Shown here piece by piece: positions 9,222-17,568 of a DNA stretch of 64,000 nucleotides (positions are counted from its first letter, which is position 1; every line of letters begins with the position of its first letter). The notes under the pieces were generated by a model. It was not told where the DNA came from and did no database searches. It was given only the letters and a program-made list of their open reading frames with translations. Source of the stretch: Alphaproteobacteria bacterium (GTDB lineage Bacteria; Pseudomonadota; Alphaproteobacteria; Sphingomonadales; Emcibacteraceae). The stretch is taken from NCBI GenBank assembly GCA_002401455.1, contig NVTE01000009.1, forward strand, positions 1 through 64,000, given 5' to 3'. The position numbers were made by a program, and so were the translations under genes.

Positions 9222-9378
9222 TAAAAATACTCCCTATACATGCATTATGGCCGGCCTTTACCTAAGACCAGCCTATTTGTTAATCAGTCTCAAAATGGCA
9301 TAGATCAACCGCCGCTACTCCACTGAGAGCGCACAAAAAAGTTATCTGAAAGAGAAAAAATCTGAATTTCCAAGGATA

Positions 9379-10347
9379 TTAGTTAAGACTGACCTTGGCT
9401 TCATTACGGAAGGCGCGGGGTGAAGCCCCATATTTATCCTTAAATACCCGGGAAAAATGGGTCATACTATTAAAGCCCCAGGTAAAGGCTATATCGGTGA
9501 TCTTCTGATGAGAGACACTATGGTCTTGAAACTGCTGGGCACATTCCTCCAGCCGACGATTTAGCATATATTGGCCGACAGTTTCACGGTTCCTGGCAAA
9601 CTCGGCAAAAATTTGGTGCAGATAACGGGGCGTAATTTTAAAAATTTCGGCAATTTTTGTCGGAGATAAATCCGGATCACAGAGGTTATAATCAATGAAG
9701 CGCAGGATGTGCAGATACCGCTCCCGCCGGATGGAATTGGGCGAGATGACCGTATTTCTTGCCCCCTGAAATGAGGTGACCAGAAGATCAAGAATGCTGT
9801 TGGCCAGTTGCCGATTAATAGCATCGGTGGTCGGCGCGTTACCCTGGGTCCAGAAACCGCGCAGCATCTGCGACAACAGGCCGCTGATATCCCGCTGGCC
9901 GGAAAACTTATAGCCAACCATATCTTCCGGGTTGGCAATCCGTTCCAGAAGGGCGTCACAGGGTATCCGCATGACCCCCATGGCGATCGGATCATCAAAG
10001 TCAACACTATAGGGAGAACTGCTGTCGACCAGGGTAAAGTCCCCGGCATCGAGGCAAACCTCTTTCCCGCGCTGGGTCGTCAGGCTTTTATTGGCCAGCT
10101 GCAAATGAAGTAGAAACACTTTGTCTTTTGCCTTGGCGGCATGGTGTTTGGTATGGGTCACTTTCGAGCTTGTGGTCTGAACCCGGGCATAGGTTAAATC
10201 CCCCAGTGGCACTGAGACAAGTTCGGCATTAATATCATCATTGACAGCGAAATCCGTTACCAGATCCGTGAAGGCCTCACAAATGGCATCATTCCAATAT
10301 TCCCGCCGCAGTTTTGGCGCTAGTCCCTTTGTCGAAAATACGTCCAT
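9379..10347 (-). CDS. AraC family transcriptional regulator with AraC-binding-like N-domain
   Basis: 322 residues. The N-terminal about 200 residues resemble the AraC-binding-like domain found in regulators of hydrocarbon and alcohol catabolism (early segment LRREYWNDAICEAFTDLV). The C-terminal about 110 residues carry the double helix-turn-helix: LSPTKIAEIFKITPRYLHQIF for the first and ITDIAFTWGFNSMTHFSRVFKDKYGASPRAFR for the second, the latter being the AraC signature. It sits upstream of the TonB receptor and PQQ dehydrogenase genes on the same strand, with 157 bp between it and the first. It is the likely activator of that cluster in response to an unknown small molecule. Confidence 0.92.
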   Translation of the reverse strand: MDVFSTKGLAPKLRREYWNDAICEAFTDLVTDFAVNDDINAELVSVPLGDLTYARVQTTSSKVTHTKHHAAKAKDKVFLLHLQLANKSLTTQRGKEVCLDAGDFTLVDSSSPYSVDFDDPIAMGVMRIPCDALLERIANPEDMVGYKFSGQRDISGLLSQMLRGFWTQGNAPTTDAINRQLANSILDLLVTSFQGARNTVISPNSIRRERYLHILRFIDYNLCDPDLSPTKIAEIFKITPRYLHQIFAEFARNRETVGQYMLNRRLEECAQQFQDHSVSHQKITDIAFTWGFNSMTHFSRVFKDKYGASPRAFRNEAKVSLN

Positions 10348-10572
10348 TCCTCTGTCATTCCCATTGATACATGGCCAAATTATACATGACCAGGAATGGC
10401 ATCAGAGATACCATTCATGTGACTTATTTTATTTGCTTTCCCTTATCGCCTCCCCAAGTGACGTTTATGGATGTTATTATATCCAAATAATAAACACAAA
10501 ACTTATCTGAGAGGGAACAGGGTTTTTCTCATCAAGACGGGGGGGGGTAATTTCGATTGTCAAAAACCAACC

Positions 10573-11073
10573 CTAACGGTTTTCTTTCATCAGGCGGCCT
10601 TTTTCCCGGTTCCAGTCGCGCTCTTTTTCCGTCGCCCGCTTGTCATGGGATTTTTTTCCGCTGGCTAGGCCGATCTTGACCTTAACCCGGTTCTTGGCAT
10701 TGAAATAGATCGACAGCGGCACCAGGGTCTTGCCCTTGCGCTGAATGGCGGCGGCAATCTTGTTGACCTCACGCCGATGGAGCAATAATTTACGGGGACG
10801 ACGGGCTTCATGATTGAAGCGGTTGCCCATCGCATATTCCTTGATATAGGCATTGATCAGGAAGATCTCGCCCATCTTGGCCTCGGCAAAGGCATCGGTA
10901 ATATTGACCTCGCCGGCCCGCAGGGATTTCACTTCGGTGCCGGTCAGCACAATCCCGGCCTCAAAATCCTCCTCGATAAAATAATTATAACGGGCCTTGC
11001 GATTGAGCGCGATGGTCCGGCTGCCGCTCTTTGATTTATCCTCGGTTTTTGATTTTGATTTTGATTTTGCCAT
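10573..11073 (-). CDS. smpB: SsrA-binding protein SmpB
   Basis: 166 residues with the conserved SmpB core: [31 protein letters not shown] and the basic C-terminal tail ending in DRKR-type sequence ([18 protein letters not shown]). SmpB binds tmRNA and positions it in the A site of stalled ribosomes for trans-translation. The N-terminus has an extra Lys/Ser-rich stretch (about 20 residues), common in alphaproteobacteria. It starts 3 bp after the dapA stop, so the two form an operon, the usual neighbour arrangement in this class. tmRNA itself is not in this window. Confidence 0.97.
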   Translation of the reverse strand: MAKSKSKSKTEDKSKSGSRTIALNRKARYNYFIEEDFEAGIVLTGTEVKSLRAGEVNITDAFAEAKMGEIFLINAYIKEYAMGNRFNHEARRPRKLLLHRREVNKIAAAIQRKGKTLVPLSIYFNAKNRVKVKIGLASGKKSHDKRATEKERDWNREKGRLMKENR

Positions 11074-11076
11074 GTC

Positions 11077-11955
11077 TTAGGTCAGCAATCCAGCTTTGAC
11101 CATGGCGGCCCGGATCAGGTCTTTGGTCTCCTCAGAAATCGCTACCATCGGCAGGCGCATCTCCGCCGAACAAATGCCCAACAGTTCCATGGCATATTTC
11201 ACTGGACCCGGATTTGGTTCAACAAACAAGGCATCATGAAGGTCGGTCAGCCGGTCCTGAATCTCGAGCGCAGCCTTGAAATCACCGGCCAGGCACAGAT
11301 TCTGAAAATCAGATACCAATTTTGGTGCCACGTTCGAGGCCACTGAAATACAGCCAACCCCGCCGTGGGCATTGAAGCCGAGCGCAGTCTGGTCTTCGCC
11401 GGACAATTGAATGAAGTCTTCGCCCATGGCCACCCGCTGTAGCGGCACCCGGGCCACATTACCCGTCGCATCCTTGACCCCGACAACATTTTTCAGCTCG
11501 CGAAAACAGCGGGCCATGGTGTCCACAGACATGTCAACCACTGACCGGCCGGGGATATTATAGATCACCAGCGGTAGATCGACCGCGTCATTCAGAGCTT
11601 TGAAATGCTGAAACAGGCCTTCCTGATTGGGCTTGTTGTAATAGGGCATGGCGATCAGGGCCGCATCGGCCCCCGCGTCCTTGGCATGTTGAAGCAGGCT
11701 GATGGCTTCACTGGTAGAGTTTGATCCGCAGCCAGCAATGACCGGTACCCGTCCCGCTGTCTCCTCGATGCAGATTTCCGTGACCCGGTTATGCTCCTCA
11801 TGATTAAGGGTCGGCGATTCTCCGGTCGTACCGCAGGGCACCAGGCCATGGGTCCCCTGTTCAATCTGCCAGTTCACCAGCGCCCGAAACGCCTTCTCAT
11901 CAACCTGTCCATTGGCGAACGGGGTAACAAGGGCAGTAATCGATCCTCTTAACAT
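11077..11955 (-). CDS. dapA: 4-hydroxy-tetrahydrodipicolinate synthase DapA
   Basis: 292 residues, the normal length of the DapA TIM barrel. It catalyses condensation of pyruvate with aspartate semialdehyde, the first committed step to lysine and diaminopimelate. Visible marks are the GTTGESPTL pyruvate-binding loop, the YNIPGR motif with the catalytic Tyr, and the Schiff-base Lys in [10 protein letters not shown]. The start has GGGGAACTCC on the plus strand just outside it, giving the minus-strand Shine-Dalgarno GGAG. It leads the dapA-smpB operon, with its promoter presumably in the AT-rich 116 bp between its start and the terminator of the EF-hand gene. Confidence 0.97.
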   Translation of the reverse strand: MLRGSITALVTPFANGQVDEKAFRALVNWQIEQGTHGLVPCGTTGESPTLNHEEHNRVTEICIEETAGRVPVIAGCGSNSTSEAISLLQHAKDAGADAALIAMPYYNKPNQEGLFQHFKALNDAVDLPLVIYNIPGRSVVDMSVDTMARCFRELKNVVGVKDATGNVARVPLQRVAMGEDFIQLSGEDQTALGFNAHGGVGCISVASNVAPKLVSDFQNLCLAGDFKAALEIQDRLTDLHDALFVEPNPGPVKYAMELLGICSAEMRLPMVAISEETKDLIRAAMVKAGLLT

Positions 11956-12071
11956 AGGGGAACTCCTTAAATATTTGAATTTTATGCAGGCAAAATAGTC
12001 TGCCTTTGAGCCGACTGCAAGCCATGAATTGACAAAGGAGACGCTTTATTTACTTAAGGTGCCTTTTGGGC

Positions 12072-12100
12072 AAAAAAAAGGCGGGAAAAACCTCCCGCCT
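12072..12100 (-). terminator. rho-independent terminator of the EF-hand gene
   Basis: On the minus strand GGCGGGA and TCCCGCC pair across a short loop and are followed directly by TTTTTTTT. It lies 33 bp past the EF-hand gene stop and upstream of dapA, isolating the two. Confidence 0.92.
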
Positions 12101-12132
12101 GATCTCTTTATATAGGAACTGAATAAAGGGCC

Positions 12133-12642
12133 TTAGTTCCGGTCGCCCATTTTATGCATTTTTTTCATTTTATGCATTTTTGTGGCCCGGTCCTCCTTAT
12201 TCAGAACCCCGTCATCATTATGGTCCATGCGGATGAAATTGCGGTCACCCTTGGCCTCGAATTCAGCCTTGGAAATCTTGCCATCGCCATTGGCATCCAT
12301 TTTATCGAAATGTTTCTGGACTTTTTTCTGCTTGGCCAACTCTTTGGCTTTTTGGTGCTGCTCCTTCATATTCTTTTGAAAGACAGCAAATTCCGCCGCG
12401 TCCAGACTGCCATCGCGATTTTTATCCGCGCCGGAGAAATTCTGGTCGTGGAAAGCCTTGAATTCAGCCTTATCGACAGTGCCGTCGGCATTGGCATCCA
12501 TCAGTTTCAGCATCATATGGTGCTTGCCTTTCATATCCATATCCATTTTGTGCTTCATATGCATGCCGCCTTCGGCAGTTGCCACCGCAGAAAACGACAC
12601 CGCCATTAGGGAAGCCAAAGCGATAAGTGGTAATTTTTTCAT
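12133..12642 (-). CDS. secreted EF-hand calcium-binding protein
   Basis: 169 residues from the chosen ATG; the ORF track extends it by 34 implausible residues. The ATG at 12642 is preceded by GGAG at proper distance and opens a clean signal peptide, MKKLPLIALASLMAVSFSAVATA. A His/Met/Lys-rich stretch (GGMHMKHKMDMDMKGKHHM) follows, then four EF-hand loops: DANADGTVDKAEF, DKNRDGSLDAAEF, DANGDGKISKAEF and DHNDDGVLNKEDR. The protein therefore should bind calcium in the periplasm; the His/Met-rich stretch could also hold transition metals. It is monocistronic with its own terminator. No partner can be inferred. Confidence 0.88.
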   Translation of the reverse strand: MKKLPLIALASLMAVSFSAVATAEGGMHMKHKMDMDMKGKHHMMLKLMDANADGTVDKAEFKAFHDQNFSGADKNRDGSLDAAEFAVFQKNMKEQHQKAKELAKQKKVQKHFDKMDANGDGKISKAEFEAKGDRNFIRMDHNDDGVLNKEDRATKMHKMKKMHKMGDRN

Positions 12643-12747
12643 TTCTATTCTCCAATAATATTTGGTTTTTTGATCAAAAACCCCTCTACCCGAAGAATAA
12701 TACGCCGGGACAGGGAAAACCCTACGGTATTTTTTCCTATTCAAGGA

Positions 12748-13950
12748 TTATTTCGGTGGAGAACTCTCGTTTTCCACCCGCCGGACTGATCTGACCATGA
12801 ATAGGACCAACAGACACAGACCCGCCATGAAATAATAGGTCTGGCCGCCAAATACATCATACAGGGGACCCGAAAGCAACATCACGAGCCCCAATGCCAT
12901 CCCCATAGGGACCGAACTATAGAGCGACTGGGCAGTGGTGAAATATTTATCCGGCACCCGGGTCGACAGATAATACATGGCGACCAGATGGGATGCGCCG
13001 TAGGTCAGGCCGTGAAAGGTCTGGACAATGACCAGCAACGGTAAGGAGGAGGTCTGGGCCAGCACTATCCAGCGCACAGCTCCAAAGGCGGCAATGATCG
13101 CCAGCAGATACATGGGCCGAACTCGGCTAACAAGCCGCCCCCCAAAGATAAACACCAGGACTTCGGCCACCACCCCGATGGCCCACAAGACCCCGATGGC
13201 CCCATTATCCAGTCCCTGGGTCGCCCAGTGAATACTGCCCATGACATAAACAAAGCCGTGGCTCATCTGAATCAGACTGAGCACCACAAGGAACATGATA
13301 AACGGTCGGCTGGTCAGCAAGAACTTCAGCGGAGAGAGACCCTCCGCCCCCTGCTCGGTGTGAAGAGGAGCAGGTTTCCGCTCCTCTCGGGGCAGAAAGA
13401 AGACGGCAAAAAAGGTGATCACCAGACTGCCCAAACAAAAATACAGAAAATTGTCGTAACCAAAATGATCCAGGTACTTGCCAAACAAAACCGAGACGAG
13501 GACAAACACGATCGAGCCCACAGATCGCACCCGGCCATATTGCAGGCCATATTTATCACAGGTCCGGACCGCATAGCTTTCCATCAGGGGAGACATGGCA
13601 CTGAGCGCAACTGAAAACAGCAAAGTCACCAGGACAAAATGGGAGAAACTGCTGATGAAGAAATAACCGACAAAGAAAAAGGACGCCAACGCCTGAAGCA
13701 CCATCATTGGCCGGCGCACGGTGCCCCATTTGTCACATAACTGGGCAATGAAGGGTGAGGATAATACCTTCAGAAGCGATGGAAACCCCAGCAGAAAACC
13801 AATTTCACCGGGCGACATTCCGACCTTGGCCAACCACAATGCCCAAAAGGGCAGGACGATGCCCACATAGAGAAAAAAGCCGCTATAGACCCCGGCCACC
13901 TTATAGGCCACCGGCTTTCTAAAACTGCTGATATTTTCTTTCTGGGTCAT
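12748..13950 (-). CDS. MFS transporter, PPP/HcaT-like (MFS_1_like)
   Basis: 400 residues, twelve predicted membrane helices. The N-terminus (VYSGFFLYVGIVLPFWALWL, then MSPGEIGFLLGFPSLLKVLSSPFIAQLCDKWG) matches the phenylpropionate permease (HcaT)/MFS_1_like group rather than drug exporters, including the loop-2 CDKWG segment. The substrate is unknown; members carry aromatic acids or other small organic anions or nucleosides. It lies downstream of the reductive-dehalogenase-like gene on the same strand with a 56-bp gap, so they may share a transcript, in which case it might bring in that enzyme's substrate. That link is only positional. Confidence 0.82.
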   Translation of the reverse strand: MTQKENISSFRKPVAYKVAGVYSGFFLYVGIVLPFWALWLAKVGMSPGEIGFLLGFPSLLKVLSSPFIAQLCDKWGTVRRPMMVLQALASFFFVGYFFISSFSHFVLVTLLFSVALSAMSPLMESYAVRTCDKYGLQYGRVRSVGSIVFVLVSVLFGKYLDHFGYDNFLYFCLGSLVITFFAVFFLPREERKPAPLHTEQGAEGLSPLKFLLTSRPFIMFLVVLSLIQMSHGFVYVMGSIHWATQGLDNGAIGVLWAIGVVAEVLVFIFGGRLVSRVRPMYLLAIIAAFGAVRWIVLAQTSSLPLLVIVQTFHGLTYGASHLVAMYYLSTRVPDKYFTTAQSLYSSVPMGMALGLVMLLSGPLYDVFGGQTYYFMAGLCLLVLFMVRSVRRVENESSPPK

Positions 13951-14006
13951 TTAAATACGGGCCTATTAACTATCTGAGGACAGAACTAGGCCCTTATTAT
14001 AAGCTC

Positions 14007-15236
14007 TTAGTCAACGCTTTTCTTCTGCCACCAGTCGGCCGACTTTACCCGGCGGCGGCGGTTATATTTGTCATCCAGCCACAGGGCCAGCTTCCGGAAC
14101 CGCCCCCCGGCCAGCTTTTGCCAGACCCGGTTATACCATTTGCTATAATCGCGATTATAGGGACAAACCCGTATACAAATGGAACAATCCGTATTCTGGT
14201 TGACCCAGAATTTAAAACATTTCTCCGCATCCGTTGACCATTTGACAACGCCTTTCAGGTTAGAGCGATTAAACATCAGATCGGACGGAGCCTCAAAGCT
14301 AATGGCCTTGGGGGGACAACCCTTGGCACAGCGATTGCAGATATCGCAAAACGCCTTAACCCCGAAGCTTTTCGGTTTGTCATGAACCAGCGGCATGTCG
14401 GTAAAAATTTTACCCAGCCGAAGTCGCGCGCCAAATTCCGGGGTAATCAGCAGGCTATGACGCCCGCCTTCGCCCAGCCCCGCCTGAACCGCCAGCGGCA
14501 CCGCCAGGGCACTGTCATTCATGGTGGCATAGGCCCGGTAACCCAGATTACGGATATATTGTGTGATCGTCAACAGGGTCACACAATCATTAGTATAGCC
14601 CATTCCCGTCGCCGATCCAGCCAGAGCTGACGGCACCGTTGCCGTCAGGTCCTTATCCATGGCCTCCCCCGTGACAATGACATTGGGCAGGTCGTTGGGA
14701 ATATCTAGCGGCTTACATTTTCCCTTGGTGTCATATATCCCGTCATACATCCAGCGCTCATCATAGGCACATATACCCACCAGATCGGCCCCGGCAAAGG
14801 CGGCAACCTTGCGAATATCATTGGTTGCTTGTTCGGAAGAATCAAATTCATAGGGCTCGTGCCAGCCATCATCATGGGATGTAAAATGATCGTGAAATCC
14901 TTCCTTCCGGCCATCCTTCTGTTCCCGCAGCACATTGCAGACATGCCAGGCCGCGTTCCGCAAGGCATAGTCACGCTGACTGAAACCATCTGATTTCCGG
15001 GCCTTGGCATTGGGCATGTAATAGCCCTGATAAAAATCCATCACCTTCTGGCTTGAGACATCATCATCCCACAGGGCCCGACAAAAAACATCATCCCGCT
15101 GGCTGAATTTCTCGAATGTTTCCAGAACCTCGATTCCAGTCAGATCATCAATATCACGACGATAATCAAAATAATTTTTTCGTTCCGACGCTTTTTCGGC
15201 TATAGAAGAGTCTGCTACTTTTGCACTCGCACTCAT
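14007..15236 (-). CDS. reductive dehalogenase-like (RdhA family) 4Fe-4S protein, cytoplasmic
   Basis: 409 residues from the ATG at 15236; the ORF track's GTG at 15278 adds 14 residues encoded by what looks like a regulatory region. The C-terminal third has two iron-sulfur motifs in the RdhA arrangement: CDICNRCAKGCP (about 297-308), then a distant Cys (AEKC, about 340) with CSICIRVCPYN (about 351). The middle carries DLVGICAYDERWMYDG, typical of the corrinoid-binding nitroreductase-like fold of RdhA and its relatives. There is no twin-arginine signal and no RdhB anchor gene, so it is not a classical respiratory enzyme and should be cytoplasmic. A divergent MarR regulator lies next to it. It may be a catabolic dehalogenase or a related B12 enzyme, queuosine reductase being excluded by motif layout and length. 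Confidence 0.75.
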   Translation of the reverse strand: MSASAKVADSSIAEKASERKNYFDYRRDIDDLTGIEVLETFEKFSQRDDVFCRALWDDDVSSQKVMDFYQGYYMPNAKARKSDGFSQRDYALRNAAWHVCNVLREQKDGRKEGFHDHFTSHDDGWHEPYEFDSSEQATNDIRKVAAFAGADLVGICAYDERWMYDGIYDTKGKCKPLDIPNDLPNVIVTGEAMDKDLTATVPSALAGSATGMGYTNDCVTLLTITQYIRNLGYRAYATMNDSALAVPLAVQAGLGEGGRHSLLITPEFGARLRLGKIFTDMPLVHDKPKSFGVKAFCDICNRCAKGCPPKAISFEAPSDLMFNRSNLKGVVKWSTDAEKCFKFWVNQNTDCSICIRVCPYNRDYSKWYNRVWQKLAGGRFRKLALWLDDKYNRRRRVKSADWWQKKSVD

Positions 15237-15295
15237 ATCAATCTTTCTGATATATAATAAGGAGGTAAGGGATGGCACATATCATAGCAGAATAC

Positions 15296-15336
15296 TGTTT
15301 GTTATCAAACATCTTTCTGCAACAATATGATATAAT
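15296..15336 (+). promoter_or_regulatory. MarR promoter with operator-like palindrome
   Basis: TGTTTGTTATCAAACA (15296-15311) is a perfect 6-4-6 inverted repeat. It is followed 19 bp later by TATAAT (15331-15336), a consensus -10. Both lie between the two divergent genes if the MarR protein starts at GTG 15368. Such placement fits a MarR repressor site covering both promoters. No good -35 is visible. Confidence 0.5.
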
Positions 15337-15367
15337 ACGATTTATTCATTTATACAGGGGATGTAGT

Positions 15368-15832
15368 GTGAAAAAAAAAGAGTTAAGTTATGGTATGCTG
15401 GATAGAATGGTCGGCCTGGAACTGCGTAAGGCCCAGATGCTGGCCCGCCAGACTTTTCTGGACCTGTTGAAGGGGCACATCCTGCCCGGGCATTTCACTA
15501 TCCTGGTCCTGATCGCCAATAACCCGGGACAAAGCCAAAGCCGTATTGCCGAAGCGGCAGGGTTTGACCGCTCCACGCTGGTACCGGTCCTGAAGCAATT
15601 TGAAAAAGACGGCTTGATCGAAAGGGTAGCGGCCCGCAATGACCGTCGGTCAAAAACCATGACCATCACGGCCAAAGGAAAGAAGCTCATTAAAAAATTT
15701 AATGACGACATCAAAAGGCTGGAAGATCGGCTGGTTGAGGGCCTGGGCCAGGAAAAACATGCCCAGCTTTCGGACCTCCTGATCCAGTTCCAGCACTTGC
15801 TTCAAAGCTGGACAAAAAAAGACGGCGATTAA
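15368..15832 (+). CDS. MarR family transcriptional regulator
   Basis: 154 residues from GTG 15368, the usual MarR length. The ORF track starts at ATG 15272, which has a strong AAGGAGG but would add an unlike 32-residue stretch and would put a palindrome and a TATAAT inside the gene; GGGGA lies 6 nt before the GTG. The winged helix is clear: QSRIAEAAGFDRSTLVPVLKQFEKDGLIERVAARNDRRSKTMTIT, with the D-R-R wing. The flanking helices form the dimer interface. It is divergent from the RdhA-like gene. MarR-type regulators are known beside reductive dehalogenase genes in organohalide-respiring bacteria, so it probably controls that neighbour in response to its substrate. The start site is uncertain. 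Confidence 0.87.
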   Translation: MKKKELSYGMLDRMVGLELRKAQMLARQTFLDLLKGHILPGHFTILVLIANNPGQSQSRIAEAAGFDRSTLVPVLKQFEKDGLIERVAARNDRRSKTMTITAKGKKLIKKFNDDIKRLEDRLVEGLGQEKHAQLSDLLIQFQHLLQSWTKKDGD

Positions 15833-15854
15833 GAGTCGATTTAAAGGCCAGAGA

Positions 15855-16436
15855 TTAAATAGAGGTCTGATAGAGAATATCTTCCAGGTCCCGGCACGGC
15901 ATCTTCAGAACCCTAATGGTCAGGGTGTAAGAAAATCCGGCCCGGCACATACTGGCCAATTCTTTTTCCATCAACTCTGCCCCATCATGACGGATACTGA
16001 AGGCCCCGAATCTTCTTTTGCGGGCATATTTCACCGCTGCCAGAAAATCCATATCCTCATATTGTTCCGCCAGAGCCTCCAACACCTCTGCCACCAGGTC
16101 GGCCGCCACCCCCTTGGCCTGTAATTTCTGGCCAACCTTCATTTTTGAATTGCCGCTGCGAATCAGGGATCGGGCCCGGGCCTCAGCATATTGCCGGTCA
16201 TTGACAAGATTTTGCTGCACCGCCTTGTGCACGATATCGTCAATCCAGTCCTTAGCCTGTGGCATGAGGGCTTGTGTGTCCGAGCCTTCCTCGTCCGATA
16301 ACCGTCGCCGGGCTTTACGGCCCAGAACCTCCCGCAGGTTTTTTTCCGTGGTTGCAAATCTTTGCAGGTAGTTATAGGTTGCTCTCACCAGATAATCCCG
16401 CGTCAAGACCGGCCTTTTTGATTTTCCTTCTCTCAT
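15855..16436 (-). CDS. recX: regulatory protein RecX
   Basis: 193 residues. RecX proteins bind RecA filaments and modulate their activity. The family pattern is seen in LVRATYNYLQRFATTEKNLREVL near the N-terminus, the middle WIDDIVHKAVQQNLVNDRQYAEARARSLIRSGNSKMKVGQKLQAKGV, and the C-terminal AVKYARKRRFGAF, the three tandem three-helix repeats of RecX. It is not adjacent to recA, which lies about 42 kb away in this window. It is divergent from the DMT transporter gene with only 22 bp between starts, so the two promoters must overlap or lie inside coding sequence. Confidence 0.88.
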   Translation of the reverse strand: MREGKSKRPVLTRDYLVRATYNYLQRFATTEKNLREVLGRKARRRLSDEEGSDTQALMPQAKDWIDDIVHKAVQQNLVNDRQYAEARARSLIRSGNSKMKVGQKLQAKGVAADLVAEVLEALAEQYEDMDFLAAVKYARKRRFGAFSIRHDGAELMEKELASMCRAGFSYTLTIRVLKMPCRDLEDILYQTSI

Positions 16437-16458
16437 AACAGTACAATATCAGACTCAC

Positions 16459-17376
16459 ATGACAGATAACAGAGCCCCCAGTCACTTTATTTACCTTGCC
16501 CTGCTCGCCCTCTTCTGGGGCAGTGCTTTCATGTTTGTAAAAATCTCTCTGGACAGCATATCACCGCTGACATTGTCCGCCAGCCGCATCGCTATCGGTG
16601 CTATTGTCTTAACCCTCATTACGCTGAAAATGGGTGAGAAACTTCCCCAGGACCGGGGCCAGTGGCTGCTCTGTGCCATTATCGGCATCATTGGCAACGT
16701 CATTCCCTTTTTTCTGCTCAACTGGAGCATACAATTTGTCGATAGCTCTCTGGCCGCCATATGCATGTCCCTGTCCCCGCTTTTTACCATAACGCTGGCC
16801 CATTATATGACCCACGATGAGAAATTCAGTGCCAATAAACTGATCGGCATCATTTTCGGCGTTCTCGGTGTGGCCAGCCTTTTTTATGGCACCATGGTCG
16901 AGGTCGCCACCTCCACGACACTTCTTCTGGCTTTATCCGGCCTGCTGGCAACGGCCTTTTTCTATGCCCTGGCCGGGGTGCTGGTAAAAAGGCTGAAAAA
17001 CAAGAATCCCCTGAGCACCTCCTCCGCCATGCTGATCTCCGCCGCCGTGATTACCATTCCCCTGGCCCTGATCTTTGAGACCCCCTGGACCCTCACCCCC
17101 ACAGCACCGGCGGTATATTCCGTTCTGATATTGGGTGTTTTTGCCACCGGAATCGCGGCCCTTATCCTGTTTCACCTGACCCATCTGGCGGGGGCGACTT
17201 TTGTCTCTTACGGCACCTACCTGATTCCCCTGGTGGGCATGACCGCCGGATATATCTGGCTGAATGAGCCCCTGACAACAACCTATCTTGTCTCGGTTTC
17301 ATTCATTTTCACTGGAATATTTCTGGCTGAGAAAAGAACAAAAAAGCCTAAGTTAAAACCAACAAACAAGAAATAA
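16459..17376 (+). CDS. EamA/DMT family transporter
   Basis: 305 residues with ten predicted membrane helices arranged as two EamA repeats (about 8-140 and 155-295). The N-terminal helix LALLALFWGSAFMFVKISLD and the repeat-ending LNEPLTTTYLVSVSFIFTGIF are typical of drug/metabolite transporters. These proteins usually export amino acids, metabolites or drugs; no substrate can be assigned. The C-terminus is a short Lys-rich cytoplasmic tail. The following 190 bp up to the acyl-AMP ligase gene are AT-rich non-coding sequence, so it is probably not part of the sphingolipid operon. Confidence 0.85.
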   Translation: MTDNRAPSHFIYLALLALFWGSAFMFVKISLDSISPLTLSASRIAIGAIVLTLITLKMGEKLPQDRGQWLLCAIIGIIGNVIPFFLLNWSIQFVDSSLAAICMSLSPLFTITLAHYMTHDEKFSANKLIGIIFGVLGVASLFYGTMVEVATSTTLLLALSGLLATAFFYALAGVLVKRLKNKNPLSTSSAMLISAAVITIPLALIFETPWTLTPTAPAVYSVLILGVFATGIAALILFHLTHLAGATFVSYGTYLIPLVGMTAGYIWLNEPLTTTYLVSVSFIFTGIFLAEKRTKKPKLKPTNKK

Positions 17377-17568
17377 GTTGGAAATTCACTCAACAACCTC
17401 TAAAATGCTCCAAAAGTTAACGGACGATTAAAAATAAAACTTGCGATACTGAGCGACAAAATGTATCGAAGCTGAAATAAATTGGACAGGGAGGCACGCA
17501 ACTATTGTTGGCGTCCTGTTGTACTGGTGGATGTTTCCACGGGAAAATACAAGTGATTTTGAACATAC

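Noticed and set aside
15237-15278. Upstream GTG start for the RdhA-like gene
   Set aside because: It would overlap the promoter side of the MarR gene and adds residues with no family likeness; the ATG at 15236 is preferred.
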